From Cystobacter ferrugineus (GTDB taxonomy: Bacteria > Myxococcota > Myxococcia > Myxococcales > Myxococcaceae), in assembly GCF_001887355.1 (NCBI RefSeq), contig NZ_MPIN01000034.1:1-39856 (forward strand): 39,856 nt of DNA, written 5' to 3'. The notes beneath the pieces were generated by a model. That model did not search any database, was not told the origin of the DNA, and was given only the letters and a program-made list of their open reading frames with translations. How positions within the stretch are numbered: the first letter of the stretch is position 1; every line of letters begins with the position of its first letter. A program made the position numbers and the translations under genes. This document shows positions 7,885-15,754 of this stretch, piece after piece.

Positions 7885-9117
7885 ATGTCCCATCACAACG
7901 TCATCGTCGTCGGTGGCGGGCAGGCCGGTCTGTCCGCCAGCTATTACCTCCAGCAGCGAGACATCAACCACCTGGTCCTGGAGAGCCGCACCATGACCCA
8001 TACCTGGCGCGAGCAGCGCTGGGACAGCTTCACCCTGGTCACTCCCAACTGGCAGTGTGCGCTCCCCGGCGCTCCCTACCAGGGAGCAGAGCCGCATGGC
8101 TTCATGAAGAAGAATGAGGTCATCGCCTACCTGGATGGCTTCATCGCGAAGGTACGGCCACCGGTCCGCGAAGGGGTCACGGTGCGGCGGCTCGCCGCGC
8201 GCGCCGAGGGCGGCTATCAGGTGATGACCAGCGCCGGAGAGTTCAGCGCCGATCAGGTCATCGTCGCCACCGGCGGCTACCACACCCCCATCATCCCGCG
8301 CTTCGCCGAGCGGCTGCCGCCGTCCATCCTCCAACTGCAATCCGCGCAGTACCGCAATCCCCAGAGTCTGCCGGACGGTCCCGTGCTGGTGGTGGGCTCC
8401 GGGCAATCCGGCGCGCAGATCGCCGAGGATCTGCACCTGGCCGGCCGCCGGGTGCATCTGGCGGTGGGTGAGGCACCTCGCTGTGCGCGCTTCTACCGCG
8501 GCAGGGACGTGGTCGCCTGGCTGGCGGACATGGGTTACTACGCCATGGGCGTGGACCGGCACCCCTTGCGCGAGGGGGTGCGCGACAACACCAATCACTA
8601 CGTCACCGGGCGGGATGGCGGGCGCGACATCGACCTGCGTGTGTTCGCCATGCAGGGAATGCAACTCCATGGGCAGTTGGATGATCTGGAGGGCGGAACA
8701 CTGCGCTTCGCGCCGAACCTGGCCGCCAACCTGGACAACGCCGACGCCGTCTATAACCGCATCAACGCCAGCATCGACAAGTACATCCAGGAGCGCGGCA
8801 TCTCGGCACCGCCGGGCTCGGTCTACCAGCCGGTCTGGAGGCCGTCCGAGGAGCGCACCTCCTTGCCGGTCGAGGGCCTCGCCGCGGTCATCTGGTGCAT
8901 TGGTTTCCGCCCGGATTTCACCTGGATCGACCTGCCGGTGTTCAACGGCCGAGGTCAGCCGAGCCACGTGCGCGGTGTCACCGCCACGCGTGGTCTGTAC
9001 TTCCTCGGCCTGCCCTGGCTGTACACCTGGGGCTCCGGACGCTTTTCCGGCGTGGCGCGGGATGCCGAGTATCTGGTGGACCGGATCGCGGCGGTACGCA
9101 GCGGTGCACTGAACTGA
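7885..9117 (+). CDS. nitH: Flavin-dependent monooxygenase/oxidoreductase of the MSMEG_0569 family (NitH)
   Basis: This 410-residue two-dinucleotide-binding-domain flavoprotein has FAD-binding VIVVGGGQAGLSASYYL at the N-terminus, IVATGGYHTP mid-protein, and a second Rossmann motif VLVVGSGQSGAQIAEDL for NAD(P)H. This architecture resembles class B flavin monooxygenases, which oxygenate N, S or carbonyl substrates. The substrate in this cluster is unknown; N-oxygenation of a nitrile or imine-derived intermediate is only a guess. The ATG at 7885 was chosen because the product then begins directly before the FAD motif; AGAGG lies about 9 nt upstream. Last gene of the operon. The MSMEG_0565-type glycosyltransferase found in some clusters is absent. 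Confidence 0.87.
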   Translation: MSHHNVIVVGGGQAGLSASYYLQQRDINHLVLESRTMTHTWREQRWDSFTLVTPNWQCALPGAPYQGAEPHGFMKKNEVIAYLDGFIAKVRPPVREGVTVRRLAARAEGGYQVMTSAGEFSADQVIVATGGYHTPIIPRFAERLPPSILQLQSAQYRNPQSLPDGPVLVVGSGQSGAQIAEDLHLAGRRVHLAVGEAPRCARFYRGRDVVAWLADMGYYAMGVDRHPLREGVRDNTNHYVTGRDGGRDIDLRVFAMQGMQLHGQLDDLEGGTLRFAPNLAANLDNADAVYNRINASIDKYIQERGISAPPGSVYQPVWRPSEERTSLPVEGLAAVIWCIGFRPDFTWIDLPVFNGRGQPSHVRGVTATRGLYFLGLPWLYTWGSGRFSGVARDAEYLVDRIAAVRSGALN

Positions 9118-9289
9118 GGTGGAGTACCTGGGACTGCCCTCGCGGCCTGCGAAGCGGGCCCCGGCGCAGGGTCCACCCCAGCAGCGGAGCCGCGCACGGC
9201 CTTGCTGGCCCCAGCCTTCTCCTCCTCCGCCTCCCTGCACCCGCCCGCCGCCGAGAAAGAGGGCCCCCATTCCGCCTATACTTCGCGGC

Positions 9290-10237
9290 ATGAAAAAAAA
9301 CCGACCGCTCATCACGGTGTTCGCAGTGACAGCATTGGGATTCGCCGCGTGTGATAAGGCAAACGAAGAGGAACCCTCGCGCGCTCCGCCAGAAGGCACG
9401 TACACCGTCGGCCCACGCGTCGAAAGCGTGTGCCGTGGCTTCGAGGGACGCTACTTCGTCTCGATTCAAGAAACGAACGTGGCCTCGGCGGAAGACGGTA
9501 CCATCAAGCTCGTCGATGAAAATGGCGAGGTCCGCGTCTTCGCCAGCGGCATGAAAGAACCGCGGGGCCTCGACTTCACCGGTACCGAGCTCGTCGTTAC
9601 CGACCTGGACCGCATCTGGGCAGTGGACAAAGACGGAAACAAGCGCGTCGTCGCTGACAGCACCAGATTCCCCGTCACGGTGAGCAACCTCAACGACCTC
9701 TCGGTCGAGCCCGGCGGCAAAACATTGCTCGTCACCGAGACGGGACCGTCGAGCCAGATGCGCCCGGCGGGAAGCACCAACACTTTGCTCCCAGTCAACA
9801 GCGCCGAAGCGCAGGCGATGCCACAGACCGCGCGGGTGTTTCGCGTCAATGTCGCCGATGGCACTGTGACCACGGTGCTCGATGCCTCGACGGACAACCG
9901 CATCTTCAACGGCGTCTTCGCGAGCAAGAGCGGCAAAATCCTCATCGCCGATTACTTCGGTGGCGATTTGACCGAGATTGCGAACAACCAGCAGCGAACG
10001 TTCGCTGTGCCTCGCGGCGTCGACGGCATCGGTGAGGACAAGAGCGGAAATCTCTATCTTGGCGTGTTCGAAGAGGGCCGCGTCTACAGGACCGACTCCA
10101 ACGGCGGAAACCCGACCGTGGTCGTGGATGGCCTCGGCTTCCGCGGTGTGGCCGATATCTTCGTCGACGCTGACAATGGCCTGCTCTTGACGCCGAACCT
10201 TGGTGCCGGGACGTTGATTGTGCAGAAGCTGCCGTAG
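9290..10237 (+). CDS. Exported lipoprotein with SMP-30/NHL-like beta-propeller
   Basis: This 315-residue protein has a positively charged start (MKKNRP), a hydrophobic segment and a lipobox ending ALGFAAC at Cys21. Repeated strand patterns such as GTIKLVDENGEVRVFASGM, EPRGLDFTGTELVVTDLDR and GIGEDKSGNLYLGVFEEGRV resemble SMP-30/gluconolactonase and NHL six-bladed propellers. Probably a periplasmic or surface propeller; whether it is an enzyme is not evident. The ATG at 9290 begins the signal peptide, although no strong ribosome site is visible. Its lysine- and asparagine-rich N-terminus and lower third-position GC differ slightly from neighbours. It stands alone: nitH ends 170 bp upstream, and the next gene is convergent. 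Confidence 0.7.
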   Translation: MKKNRPLITVFAVTALGFAACDKANEEEPSRAPPEGTYTVGPRVESVCRGFEGRYFVSIQETNVASAEDGTIKLVDENGEVRVFASGMKEPRGLDFTGTELVVTDLDRIWAVDKDGNKRVVADSTRFPVTVSNLNDLSVEPGGKTLLVTETGPSSQMRPAGSTNTLLPVNSAEAQAMPQTARVFRVNVADGTVTTVLDASTDNRIFNGVFASKSGKILIADYFGGDLTEIANNQQRTFAVPRGVDGIGEDKSGNLYLGVFEEGRVYRTDSNGGNPTVVVDGLGFRGVADIFVDADNGLLLTPNLGAGTLIVQKLP

Positions 10238-10342
10238 GTGTTTCTGGCCTCCAGGATGCGCACCAGACCCGTCACGCGGTAGCCCTCCCGTCCCCGCCCC
10301 AGTCGCGGGCTCTCAGTCGATGAAGAAGTCTACGAACTCACG

Positions 10343-11677
10343 TCACTCGCCCCGGGACGCCTTGTCCTCGCGCCACCAGTGGCTCATCCGCTCGTGGATC
10401 TCCGCCTCGTGGCCTTCCTTGCTCGGCCGGTAGAAGACGGAGCGCTCGAGGGGCTCGGGGAGGTACGTCTGCCCGGGCACGTAGTGGTCCTTGTGGTTCC
10501 AGGGCGCCTCGTAGCCCTTCTTGTAGCCCAGTTCCTTCATGAGCTCGGTGGGGGCGTTGCGCAGGTGGAGCGGTGGGGCCGCGTTGGGGTGGGCCTCCAC
10601 GGCCGCCAGCGCCGCGTCCATCGCCTGATAGCCCCGGTTGCTCTTCTTCGCCGTGGCCAGCAAGAGGGTCGCCTGGGCCACGAAGATGCGCCCCTCGGGC
10701 ATGCCCACGGAGTGGAAGCCCTCCTCGCACGCGCGCACGATGCCAATGGCCTCGGGCATGGCCAGCCCCACGTCCTCCACGGCGATGACCTTGAGCCGGC
10801 GCCACAGCGCCACGTAGTCGCCCGTCTGCAGCAGCCGCGCCGCCCAGAAGATGGCCCCCTGGGGGTTGGAGCCCCGGCACGACTTCTGGAGGGCGCTCAG
10901 GAGATCGAAGTGCTCGTCCCCGTCCTTGTTGTGCCGTGCCAGCCGTGTCCCGGTGGCCTGGAGGGCCGTCTCGCGCGAAATCTCCGCGCCGTCGGCGGTG
11001 AGCTGCGCCGCGAGCTCCAGCCCGCCCAGCGCCTTGCGCACGTCCCCTCCGCTCCCCTCCACCAGCACGGAGAGCGCCTCGTCACTCACGGTCAGATGGC
11101 GGGCACCGAGCCCCCGCTTCTCATCGGAGAGCGCCCGCAGCAGCGCGGTCCGGAGGTCCGCGGGAGTGAGCTCGCGCAGCAGGAAGACGCGGCACCGGCT
11201 GACGAGCGCGGGCCTCACCTCGAAGCTGATGTTCTCCGTCGTCGCCCCCAGGAGGATGAGCAGACCGCTCTCCACATGGGGTAGGGCCTGCTCCTGGACG
11301 TTCTTGGCCCAGCGGTGGATCTCATCCACGAAGACGACGGTGCGCCGGTGGTACTGGTTGCGCAGGCGCTCGGCCTCGGCCACCACCTCGCGGATGCGGG
11401 GGATGCCATCGGAGACGGCCGAGAGGATGACGAACTCCGCGTCGACGCTGGCCGCCAGCATGCGCGCGAGCGTGGTCTTCCCCACGCCCGGAGGCCCTCC
11501 GAAGAGGCAGGAGACGATGGCCTTGCGCTCGATGAGCTGGCGCAGGGGCGCGCCAGGGCCGAGCAGGTGCGACTGCCCGATGAACTCCTCGGGGGTGCGC
11601 GGACGCATGCGCTCGGCCAGCGGCGCGAAGCGGTTCACATCGACGGAAGCGGCGAACAGGTCGGGACCGGCGGGCAT
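10343..11677 (-). CDS. rarA: Replication-associated recombination protein A (RarA/MgsA AAA+ ATPase)
   Basis: This approximately 444-residue clamp-loader-like ATPase acts at stalled replication forks. Its N-terminus PLAERMRPRTPEEFIGQSHL is the standard RarA opening. Walker A is GGPPGVGKT (60-68), Walker B VVFVDEIHRW, and sensor 1 LLGATTENISFEV. The C-terminal half has the SNRRA/MgsA tetramerisation features, including EDVGLAMPEAI and YKKGYEAPWNHKDHYVPGQTY. The frame is open to a GTG at 11725, but that codon abuts a terminator-like hairpin. ATG 11677, just before PDLFA, fits homologues; TTG 11701, which has GGAGGAG upstream, is the alternative. No operon partners. Confidence 0.9.
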   Translation of the reverse strand: MPAGPDLFAASVDVNRFAPLAERMRPRTPEEFIGQSHLLGPGAPLRQLIERKAIVSCLFGGPPGVGKTTLARMLAASVDAEFVILSAVSDGIPRIREVVAEAERLRNQYHRRTVVFVDEIHRWAKNVQEQALPHVESGLLILLGATTENISFEVRPALVSRCRVFLLRELTPADLRTALLRALSDEKRGLGARHLTVSDEALSVLVEGSGGDVRKALGGLELAAQLTADGAEISRETALQATGTRLARHNKDGDEHFDLLSALQKSCRGSNPQGAIFWAARLLQTGDYVALWRRLKVIAVEDVGLAMPEAIGIVRACEEGFHSVGMPEGRIFVAQATLLLATAKKSNRGYQAMDAALAAVEAHPNAAPPLHLRNAPTELMKELGYKKGYEAPWNHKDHYVPGQTYLPEPLERSVFYRPSKEGHEAEIHERMSHWWREDKASRGE

Positions 11678-11725
11678 CGGGAGGCGGAACCCTAACAAAC
11701 GAGCTCCTCCGCCTGAAGAAGACAC

Positions 11726-11755
11726 GGGCCTCCGGGGATTTTCTCCTGGGGGCCC
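11726..11755 (-). terminator. Terminator-like imperfect hairpin after the lectin gene
   Basis: On the minus strand GGGCCCCCAGG folds onto CCCCGGAGGCCC, with two mismatches and an AGAAAAT loop. The pyrimidine-rich tail GTGTCTTCTTC follows. It sits about 30 bp after the lectin stop and before rarA, and argues against the furthest upstream rarA start. Confidence 0.4.
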
Positions 11756-11783
11756 ATGGTGTTTTCACCTGCCGTGTCCGTGC

Positions 11784-12542
11784 TCAGCGCTCCAACTGCC
11801 AGAGCTGGTTCTCCAGTCCGGAGCTCTTGCGGGGATGGGCGATGAGCCGGCCGTCCGCCTTGGCGCCCTCGATGTCGAGCACGTAGCCGTTGAGGTTGCT
11901 CTGGATGAAGTAGTAGCCGCGGATGTGCGAGGGCACGAGCTGCCAGAGCTGATTGGCCCCGCCGTTGGGCTCCCCCACGCGGACCGGGGCGCCGGCGTTC
12001 CGGTTCAGCCCCCAGATGTCGAGGACGAAGCCGTTGAGCCGGCTGCGGATGTAGTAGCCGCCCCGGGTGGGGACGAGTTCCCACTGCTGGTTGTCAATGC
12101 CTTCCCGGCGGTTCTTGGCCGGGTGGGCGATCACCTCCGCGCCGGACGCGCGGTTGTTGCCCGAGATGTCGAGGACGAGTCCGTTGAGCTGGCTGCGGAT
12201 GAAGATGGGGCGATCGGTCCGGACATCGTCCCAATCGGGGCGCCGGTCCGGCCCACGGTGGTCCCGGTCCCGGTCCGCGCGCGGAGGCGGCATGGGGCGC
12301 GCATCGCCCTGGCACCAGCCCGAGGGGCTGCACGTGCGCGCGCCATCGCACTGCGCGCTGTCCCGGCAGCGGTTGGGGCCGGGGCGGTTGCGCGACTCGT
12401 CCCAGCGGTAGTCCGAGCCAGGCCCCGCCGCCGCCGTCAGCGGCAGGAGGAGCAGCGCGAGCGCCGCCCACCCCTTGCCCTTGGCCGATGTCTGGCTTTC
12501 ACGCGCACGCCCACCCTCGGAACCACTCCGAACCGCCTGCAT
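11784..12542 (-). CDS. Secreted ricin-type beta-trefoil lectin-like protein
   Basis: This 252-residue exported protein has a signal peptide with hydrophobic core WAALALLLLPLTAAAG (about 25-40). A short four-Cys segment follows (CRDSAQCDGARTCSPSGWC, about 59-77), then a basic/acidic linker. From about 112 to the end there are three homologous 45-residue repeats, each opening like FIRSQLNGLVLDI and closing with a QxW motif: NQQWELV, NQLWQLV and NQLWQLER. Three QxW repeats make one ricin B-type beta-trefoil, which typically binds carbohydrate. GGGAG about 8 nt upstream supports the ATG at 12542. No catalytic domain, so it is probably an accessory binding protein. The ligand is unknown. Confidence 0.8.
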   Translation of the reverse strand: MQAVRSGSEGGRARESQTSAKGKGWAALALLLLPLTAAAGPGSDYRWDESRNRPGPNRCRDSAQCDGARTCSPSGWCQGDARPMPPPRADRDRDHRGPDRRPDWDDVRTDRPIFIRSQLNGLVLDISGNNRASGAEVIAHPAKNRREGIDNQQWELVPTRGGYYIRSRLNGFVLDIWGLNRNAGAPVRVGEPNGGANQLWQLVPSHIRGYYFIQSNLNGYVLDIEGAKADGRLIAHPRKSSGLENQLWQLER

Positions 12543-12889
12543 GGATCATCTCCCTGTGTGAGGTTTGCTGGGCGAGGGCGGCTGGCGCCGCGGCCTCGCG
12601 CTCCGTGGCCTTCATGACGGGGCCGCTTGGAGTTCATTCAGGGAGAAAACACTTCCGGGCTGATTTTTTCCCGGGGGCGTCCGGCGCGCTCGGGTCCGTG
12701 CTTCGCGCCGGGGCAGGGCGAGCCTCGTGGTGGCGGACAGTGAAAGGCGTGCCGCACCGTCGCACGTGACCCGCGTCCCTTTCGCCCGTTTTCCTACGCC
12801 CTGTGGCCGGAGGGCCGCACTTCCCCCTGCTTTCGAGGGAAGTCCTCCTGGCACGGGGATCGCAATGCGAAGACGGGCAGGAGGCCACC
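12543..12889. other. Divergent intergenic region without recognised genes
   Basis: This stretch of about 350 bp separates the minus-strand lectin gene from the plus-strand small secreted protein and must hold both promoters. The most AT-rich part is near 12638-12670, where TTCCGGG and CCCGG flank CTGATTTTTT. I see no convincing -35/-10 pair, RNA gene or repeat. Confidence 0.4.
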
Positions 12890-13240
12890 ATGAAGAAGCC
12901 CCCCCAGTCCCGTTCCTCGGTGCGTCACGCCATCAAGGGAAGTCTCTGCGTTCTTGTCCTTTCGGCGGCCAGTCCGTCAGCCGCCCAGGAGTTCAACTCA
13001 TGCGGGAAGCTCGAGAGTCGGGTGTTCCACATCACAGCGCGTGGGCTGGCGTGTGAGGAAGCCAAGGAAGTGGCCCAGGCCTATGACGACATGCTGAATG
13101 ACAAGTCGAGCTTCCCCAGCACGAAAGTCCCCATGGAAGTGCGGGGGTTTTCCTGCCGGAGTCGCTCGGTTGGGTATGAGAGTTACAAGGTGCGGTGCAC
13201 CAAGGGGCGCCAGGTCATCGAGTTCGACTGGGGCGTGTAA
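12890..13240 (+). CDS. Small secreted four-cysteine protein of unknown function
   Basis: This 116-residue protein has a basic start (MKKPPQSRSSVRHAIKG) and a hydrophobic segment ending SAASPSAAQ, a likely signal-peptidase I site near residue 32. The mature part has exactly four cysteines, C38, C55, C89 and C103, consistent with two disulphides. The pattern CGK...ITARGLACEEAKEVA...GFSCRSR...YKVRCTKG...IEFDW resembles small secreted proteins found widely in actinobacteria and myxobacteria. Function is not known. The ATG at 12890 has GGCAGGAGG upstream and precedes the signal peptide, so it is preferred over in-frame codons at 12803. A dispersed repeat begins 40 bp after the stop. Confidence 0.7.
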   Translation: MKKPPQSRSSVRHAIKGSLCVLVLSAASPSAAQEFNSCGKLESRVFHITARGLACEEAKEVAQAYDDMLNDKSSFPSTKVPMEVRGFSCRSRSVGYESYKVRCTKGRQVIEFDWGV

Positions 13241-13280
13241 GCACGGAAGGCCAGCCACTTCCGCCACGTCCCACGGAAGG

Positions 13281-13370
13281 CACGGAAGGTGTCAAAGAAT
13301 TCGTTTCGGTGCCGCATCCCCTACAAGTCGTCTGACACCTCATCCGACACCTCATCCGACACCTCATCCG
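13281..13370 (+). repeat. Dispersed repeat, copy 1, with three 12-bp tandem units
   Basis: The core runs from CACGGAAGGTGTCAAAGAAT through GTGCCGCATCCCCTACAAG to GTCGTCTGACACCTCATCC. Three successive CGACACCTCATC-type units end it. GGTGTCA near the start and TGACACC at the first unit form a 7-bp inverted repeat. Related copies lie at 20502-20578 and 22929-22983, all in the same orientation just after plus-strand genes. It fills the tail-to-tail gap up to the stop of the GFA gene. Confidence 0.75.
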
Positions 13371-13372
13371 GG

Positions 13373-13822
13373 CTACGCGCGGGCGTGCGCCGCGGGAGAG
13401 AACGGGCTCACGTAGGGCGCCACGGCGAGTTCCGCCCAGGTGTCGTGGAGCCCATCGAGGTAGCGCACCGGGACGCCCGAGAGCTCCGCACCATCCAGGC
13501 AGTTGAGGTTCACCGCGTAGAACGCGCCGCCCAGCTCCGGGATATCCCCGTGCCCGAAGACGCGGATGCCGCACACCCCGCAGAAGCGGGCATGCATGGC
13601 CTCATGGCGCGAGAAGTCGCGCAGCACCTCCTGGCCGGCCACGAGGCGGAAAGCCTCCGGCTTCACGTGCACACCCCACCAGGCCGTCTTGTTGCAGATG
13701 GTGCAGTTGCACCGGGTCGTCCCGGCGTTCGGATTGAAGTCGGCCTCGAAGCGCACGGCGCCACACTGGCAGCTGCCCCGGTACGTCTGGACACCGGTGG
13801 AGGGGGAGGAAGCGGTCGTCAT
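13373..13822 (-). CDS. GFA (glutathione-dependent formaldehyde-activating)-family protein
   Basis: This 149-residue zinc protein of the GFA/CENP-V family begins MTTASSPSTGVQTYRGSCQC. Zinc-ligand cysteines are visible as C18/C20 (SCQCGAVRF), C38/C40/C43 (RCNCTICNK) and the later FCGVCG pair. The family includes enzymes that speed S-hydroxymethyl-glutathione formation, but most bacterial members are uncharacterised, so the substrate is uncertain. The ATG at 13822 has GGAGTCCCACC upstream. Codons further upstream belong to the shadow of the divergent regulator. It shares a divergent promoter region with the broken WYL regulator and ends 3 bp from a dispersed repeat. Confidence 0.83.
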   Translation of the reverse strand: MTTASSPSTGVQTYRGSCQCGAVRFEADFNPNAGTTRCNCTICNKTAWWGVHVKPEAFRLVAGQEVLRDFSRHEAMHARFCGVCGIRVFGHGDIPELGGAFYAVNLNCLDGAELSGVPVRYLDGLHDTWAELAVAPYVSPFSPAAHARA

Positions 13823-13931
13823 GGTGGGACTCCTGGAGAGGGGGCGCGGCGCTTTCGGGCTCGCCCCGGTGACCAGGAGAAGGTAGGAATCCTCGCGGAC
13901 AGATTCGGTCCGCGAGGCGAGGAGCCGTCCC

Positions 13932-14337
13932 ATGGTCCAGACCTCCGCCCGGCTGCTCAGGGTGCTGGCACTGTTGCAGTCCCGGCGCTTCTGGGCGGGT
14001 GGGGCGCTGGCGAGCGAGCTGGGCATCACCGAGCGCAGAGGGCCTGTCCGGTGTCGCCGCCCGCGTGGAGGAACGGGAGGGGGAGCGGTGCCTCGTGCAC
14101 ACGGGTGCGGACAGCCCCGAGGCGCTCGTGTTCCACCTGGGCTTCATGGGCTTCGACTTCGAGGTACACGGGCCGCCAGGACTCATCGAGCACCTGCGCC
14201 GCATGTCCGAGCGCCTCGCCCCGGGCCGCTCATGGGGGTGCTTGAGCACCTCACCAGGCACCTTCCTGTGCCCCCCATGTGTTGCTGGCGGACTCGGGAG
14301 TTTTGAGGAACCGTTTGAGCGGCGCTTTGCGCCGTGA
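13932..14337 (+). pseudogene. WYL-family (YafY-like) regulator, internally deleted and frameshifted
   Basis: The first frame begins MVQTSARLLRVLALLQSRRF and reaches ALASELGITER, the N-terminal HTH of YafY-type regulators. At about 14035 the sequence jumps to a different frame, which gives GLSGVAARVEEREGERCLVH and then FMGFDFEVHGPPGLIEHLRR, the C-terminal tail of the same family. The rest of the HTH and all the WYL ligand domain, around 170 residues, are missing. The two pieces are out of frame, so this is a deletion relic rather than a short variant. The intact ancestor probably controlled the divergent GFA gene, 109 bp away. Confidence 0.7.
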
Positions 14338-14442
14338 CGAGATTCACGCGCGCTTCATTTCCCGGGCCCTTCCGAGCACTGAGTCCGCGCCGCGTTGTCT
14401 TGCAAGGGCTCTCATGAGCCGCGCGGATCCCGCGTCAATAAA

Positions 14443-14471
14443 TTGTTTACTTTTGAATCAGACCGTCCTAA
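14443..14471 (+). promoter_or_regulatory. Possible promoter of the kelch lipoprotein gene
   Basis: An unusually AT-rich stretch for this genome (AATAAATTGTTTACTTTTGA) contains TTGTTT at 14443-14448. A weak TCCTAA follows 17 nt later at 14466-14471. The composition and position upstream of the ATG at 14537 support a promoter here, but the -10 match is poor. Confidence 0.3.
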
Positions 14472-14536
14472 CCTTGTTCAACATCCCCGCGGAACGCGGG
14501 TGTGTGTTTCCCCTACCATATCCATGGAGTCGTTCC

Positions 14537-15706
14537 ATGCAGATCACCCGTTTCTCGGTGTTGCTGGCGGGCGTGGTGTCTCTTGGCACGGGCTGTCAGC
14601 CCGAGGAGGCCGTGCTGGCCCCGGAGAGCGCACCCGCGCTCCAACAGTCGGCCCTGACCACGGCGACGGGCAGTTGGACCCGCGAGGCCTCCAACCCGTC
14701 GCTCGTCTGGGTGGACTCCGCCACCGCGCTCTCCTCGGGGGAAGTGCTGGTCATCCACGGTGGGTACTCGAATGTCTACAATCCCTACTCGAACACGTGG
14801 CACAGCGGCAGCTCCACGCCCCTGGACCCCGGGTACAGCTGGTCCCAGAATGGCCACAGCGCCACGCGGCTCCGCTCGGGCAAGGTGCTGATCGCTGGCG
14901 GAGTGAACTCCGACCCGACCGAGTATTACGATGACTGGGATTATCGCGCGTACTTGTATGACCCGGCCACGAATACCTATACGCGCACGGGGGACATGGC
15001 CCTGCGCAGCGGCCACCATTCCAGTGTGCTGCTCTCCTCGGGGAAGGTTCTGTTGCTGGGGGGCTACCACTACTACGGCATTCCCTACATCACGTCCCAG
15101 TCGCAGCTGTACGATCCGGAGACGGGCACCTGGAGCGAGGTGGAGAGCGACCTCAAGTTCCGCATCTACCCGACGGCCACGCTGCTCTACTCGGGCAAGG
15201 TGATGGTCACGGGTGGCTACTTCCCGTTCCTGTCGAGCGAGCCGGTGGACACCGTGACCTTCTATGATCCGGCCACCAACAGTTGGAGCGACGGCCCCAG
15301 CCTGCCCCACGGACGCCTGAAGCACCACGCGGTCCGCCTCTACTCGGGCCGGGTGATGGTGCTGGGCGGCGTGCAGGGCTCGGACACCTCCGTGGATGTG
15401 TATGATCCCTACCTCGACCAGTGGGTTTCGGGCCCCGCGCTGCCCATCTCCCAGGTGATCAAGACCGCGACGCTGCTCTACTCGGGCGAGGTGCTGGTCA
15501 CCGGTGAGTTTGGCCAGACGGCGGTGTATTCGCCCGAAACCAACACGTGGACCCGCACGGCGGACATGCAGGGGGGCTCCTTCGCGGGCACCCACGCGGT
15601 CCGGCTCCACACGGGGCAGGTGTTGCTCGTCGGCGGAGGCCGGCCGGGAACGCCCACCGGCGAGTACACCCCCACCATCTCCGATATCCAGCGCTTCACC
15701 CCCTGA
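14537..15706 (+). CDS. Kelch-repeat lipoprotein
   Basis: This 389-residue surface or periplasmic protein has the signal MQITRFSVLLAGVVSLGTGC, with the lipid-attachment Cys at 20. At least six kelch blades follow, each with the pattern LYSGKVMVTGGY...DPATNSW, and together they form a beta-propeller. Typical strings are SGKVLIAGGV, GKVLLLGGYHYY, GRVMVLGGVQ and TGQVLLVGGG. Kelch propellers are usually binding scaffolds; similar long kelch lipoproteins are abundant in myxobacteria. ATG 14537 is preceded by GGAG at about 8 nt and starts the signal peptide; the open frame upstream is not coding. It is convergent with the GH5 gene, with a hairpin between. Confidence 0.8.
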   Translation: MQITRFSVLLAGVVSLGTGCQPEEAVLAPESAPALQQSALTTATGSWTREASNPSLVWVDSATALSSGEVLVIHGGYSNVYNPYSNTWHSGSSTPLDPGYSWSQNGHSATRLRSGKVLIAGGVNSDPTEYYDDWDYRAYLYDPATNTYTRTGDMALRSGHHSSVLLSSGKVLLLGGYHYYGIPYITSQSQLYDPETGTWSEVESDLKFRIYPTATLLYSGKVMVTGGYFPFLSSEPVDTVTFYDPATNSWSDGPSLPHGRLKHHAVRLYSGRVMVLGGVQGSDTSVDVYDPYLDQWVSGPALPISQVIKTATLLYSGEVLVTGEFGQTAVYSPETNTWTRTADMQGGSFAGTHAVRLHTGQVLLVGGGRPGTPTGEYTPTISDIQRFTP

Positions 15707-15707
15707 G

Positions 15708-15738
15708 GCCCGGGGTCTGCATTGGACCTGCCCCGGGC
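15708..15738. terminator. Bidirectional terminator-like hairpin between convergent genes
   Basis: GCCCGGGG (15708-15715) and CCCCGGGC (15731-15738) form a perfect 8-bp stem with a 15-nt loop. It begins directly after the kelch stop and ends 17 bp before the GH5 stop. There is no T-tract on either side, so intrinsic termination is plausible but unproven. Confidence 0.45.
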
Positions 15739-15754
15739 GAGGCCCTGAGCGCTC

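Noticed and set aside
7729-9405. 558-codon minus-strand frame opposite nitH
   Set aside because: nitH has clear FAD and NADPH motifs and operon spacing; the opposite frame has none.
13333-13368. Short CRISPR-like array of 12-bp units
   Set aside because: The units are tandem without spacers, only 12 bp long, and part of a dispersed repeat; no cas genes are nearby.
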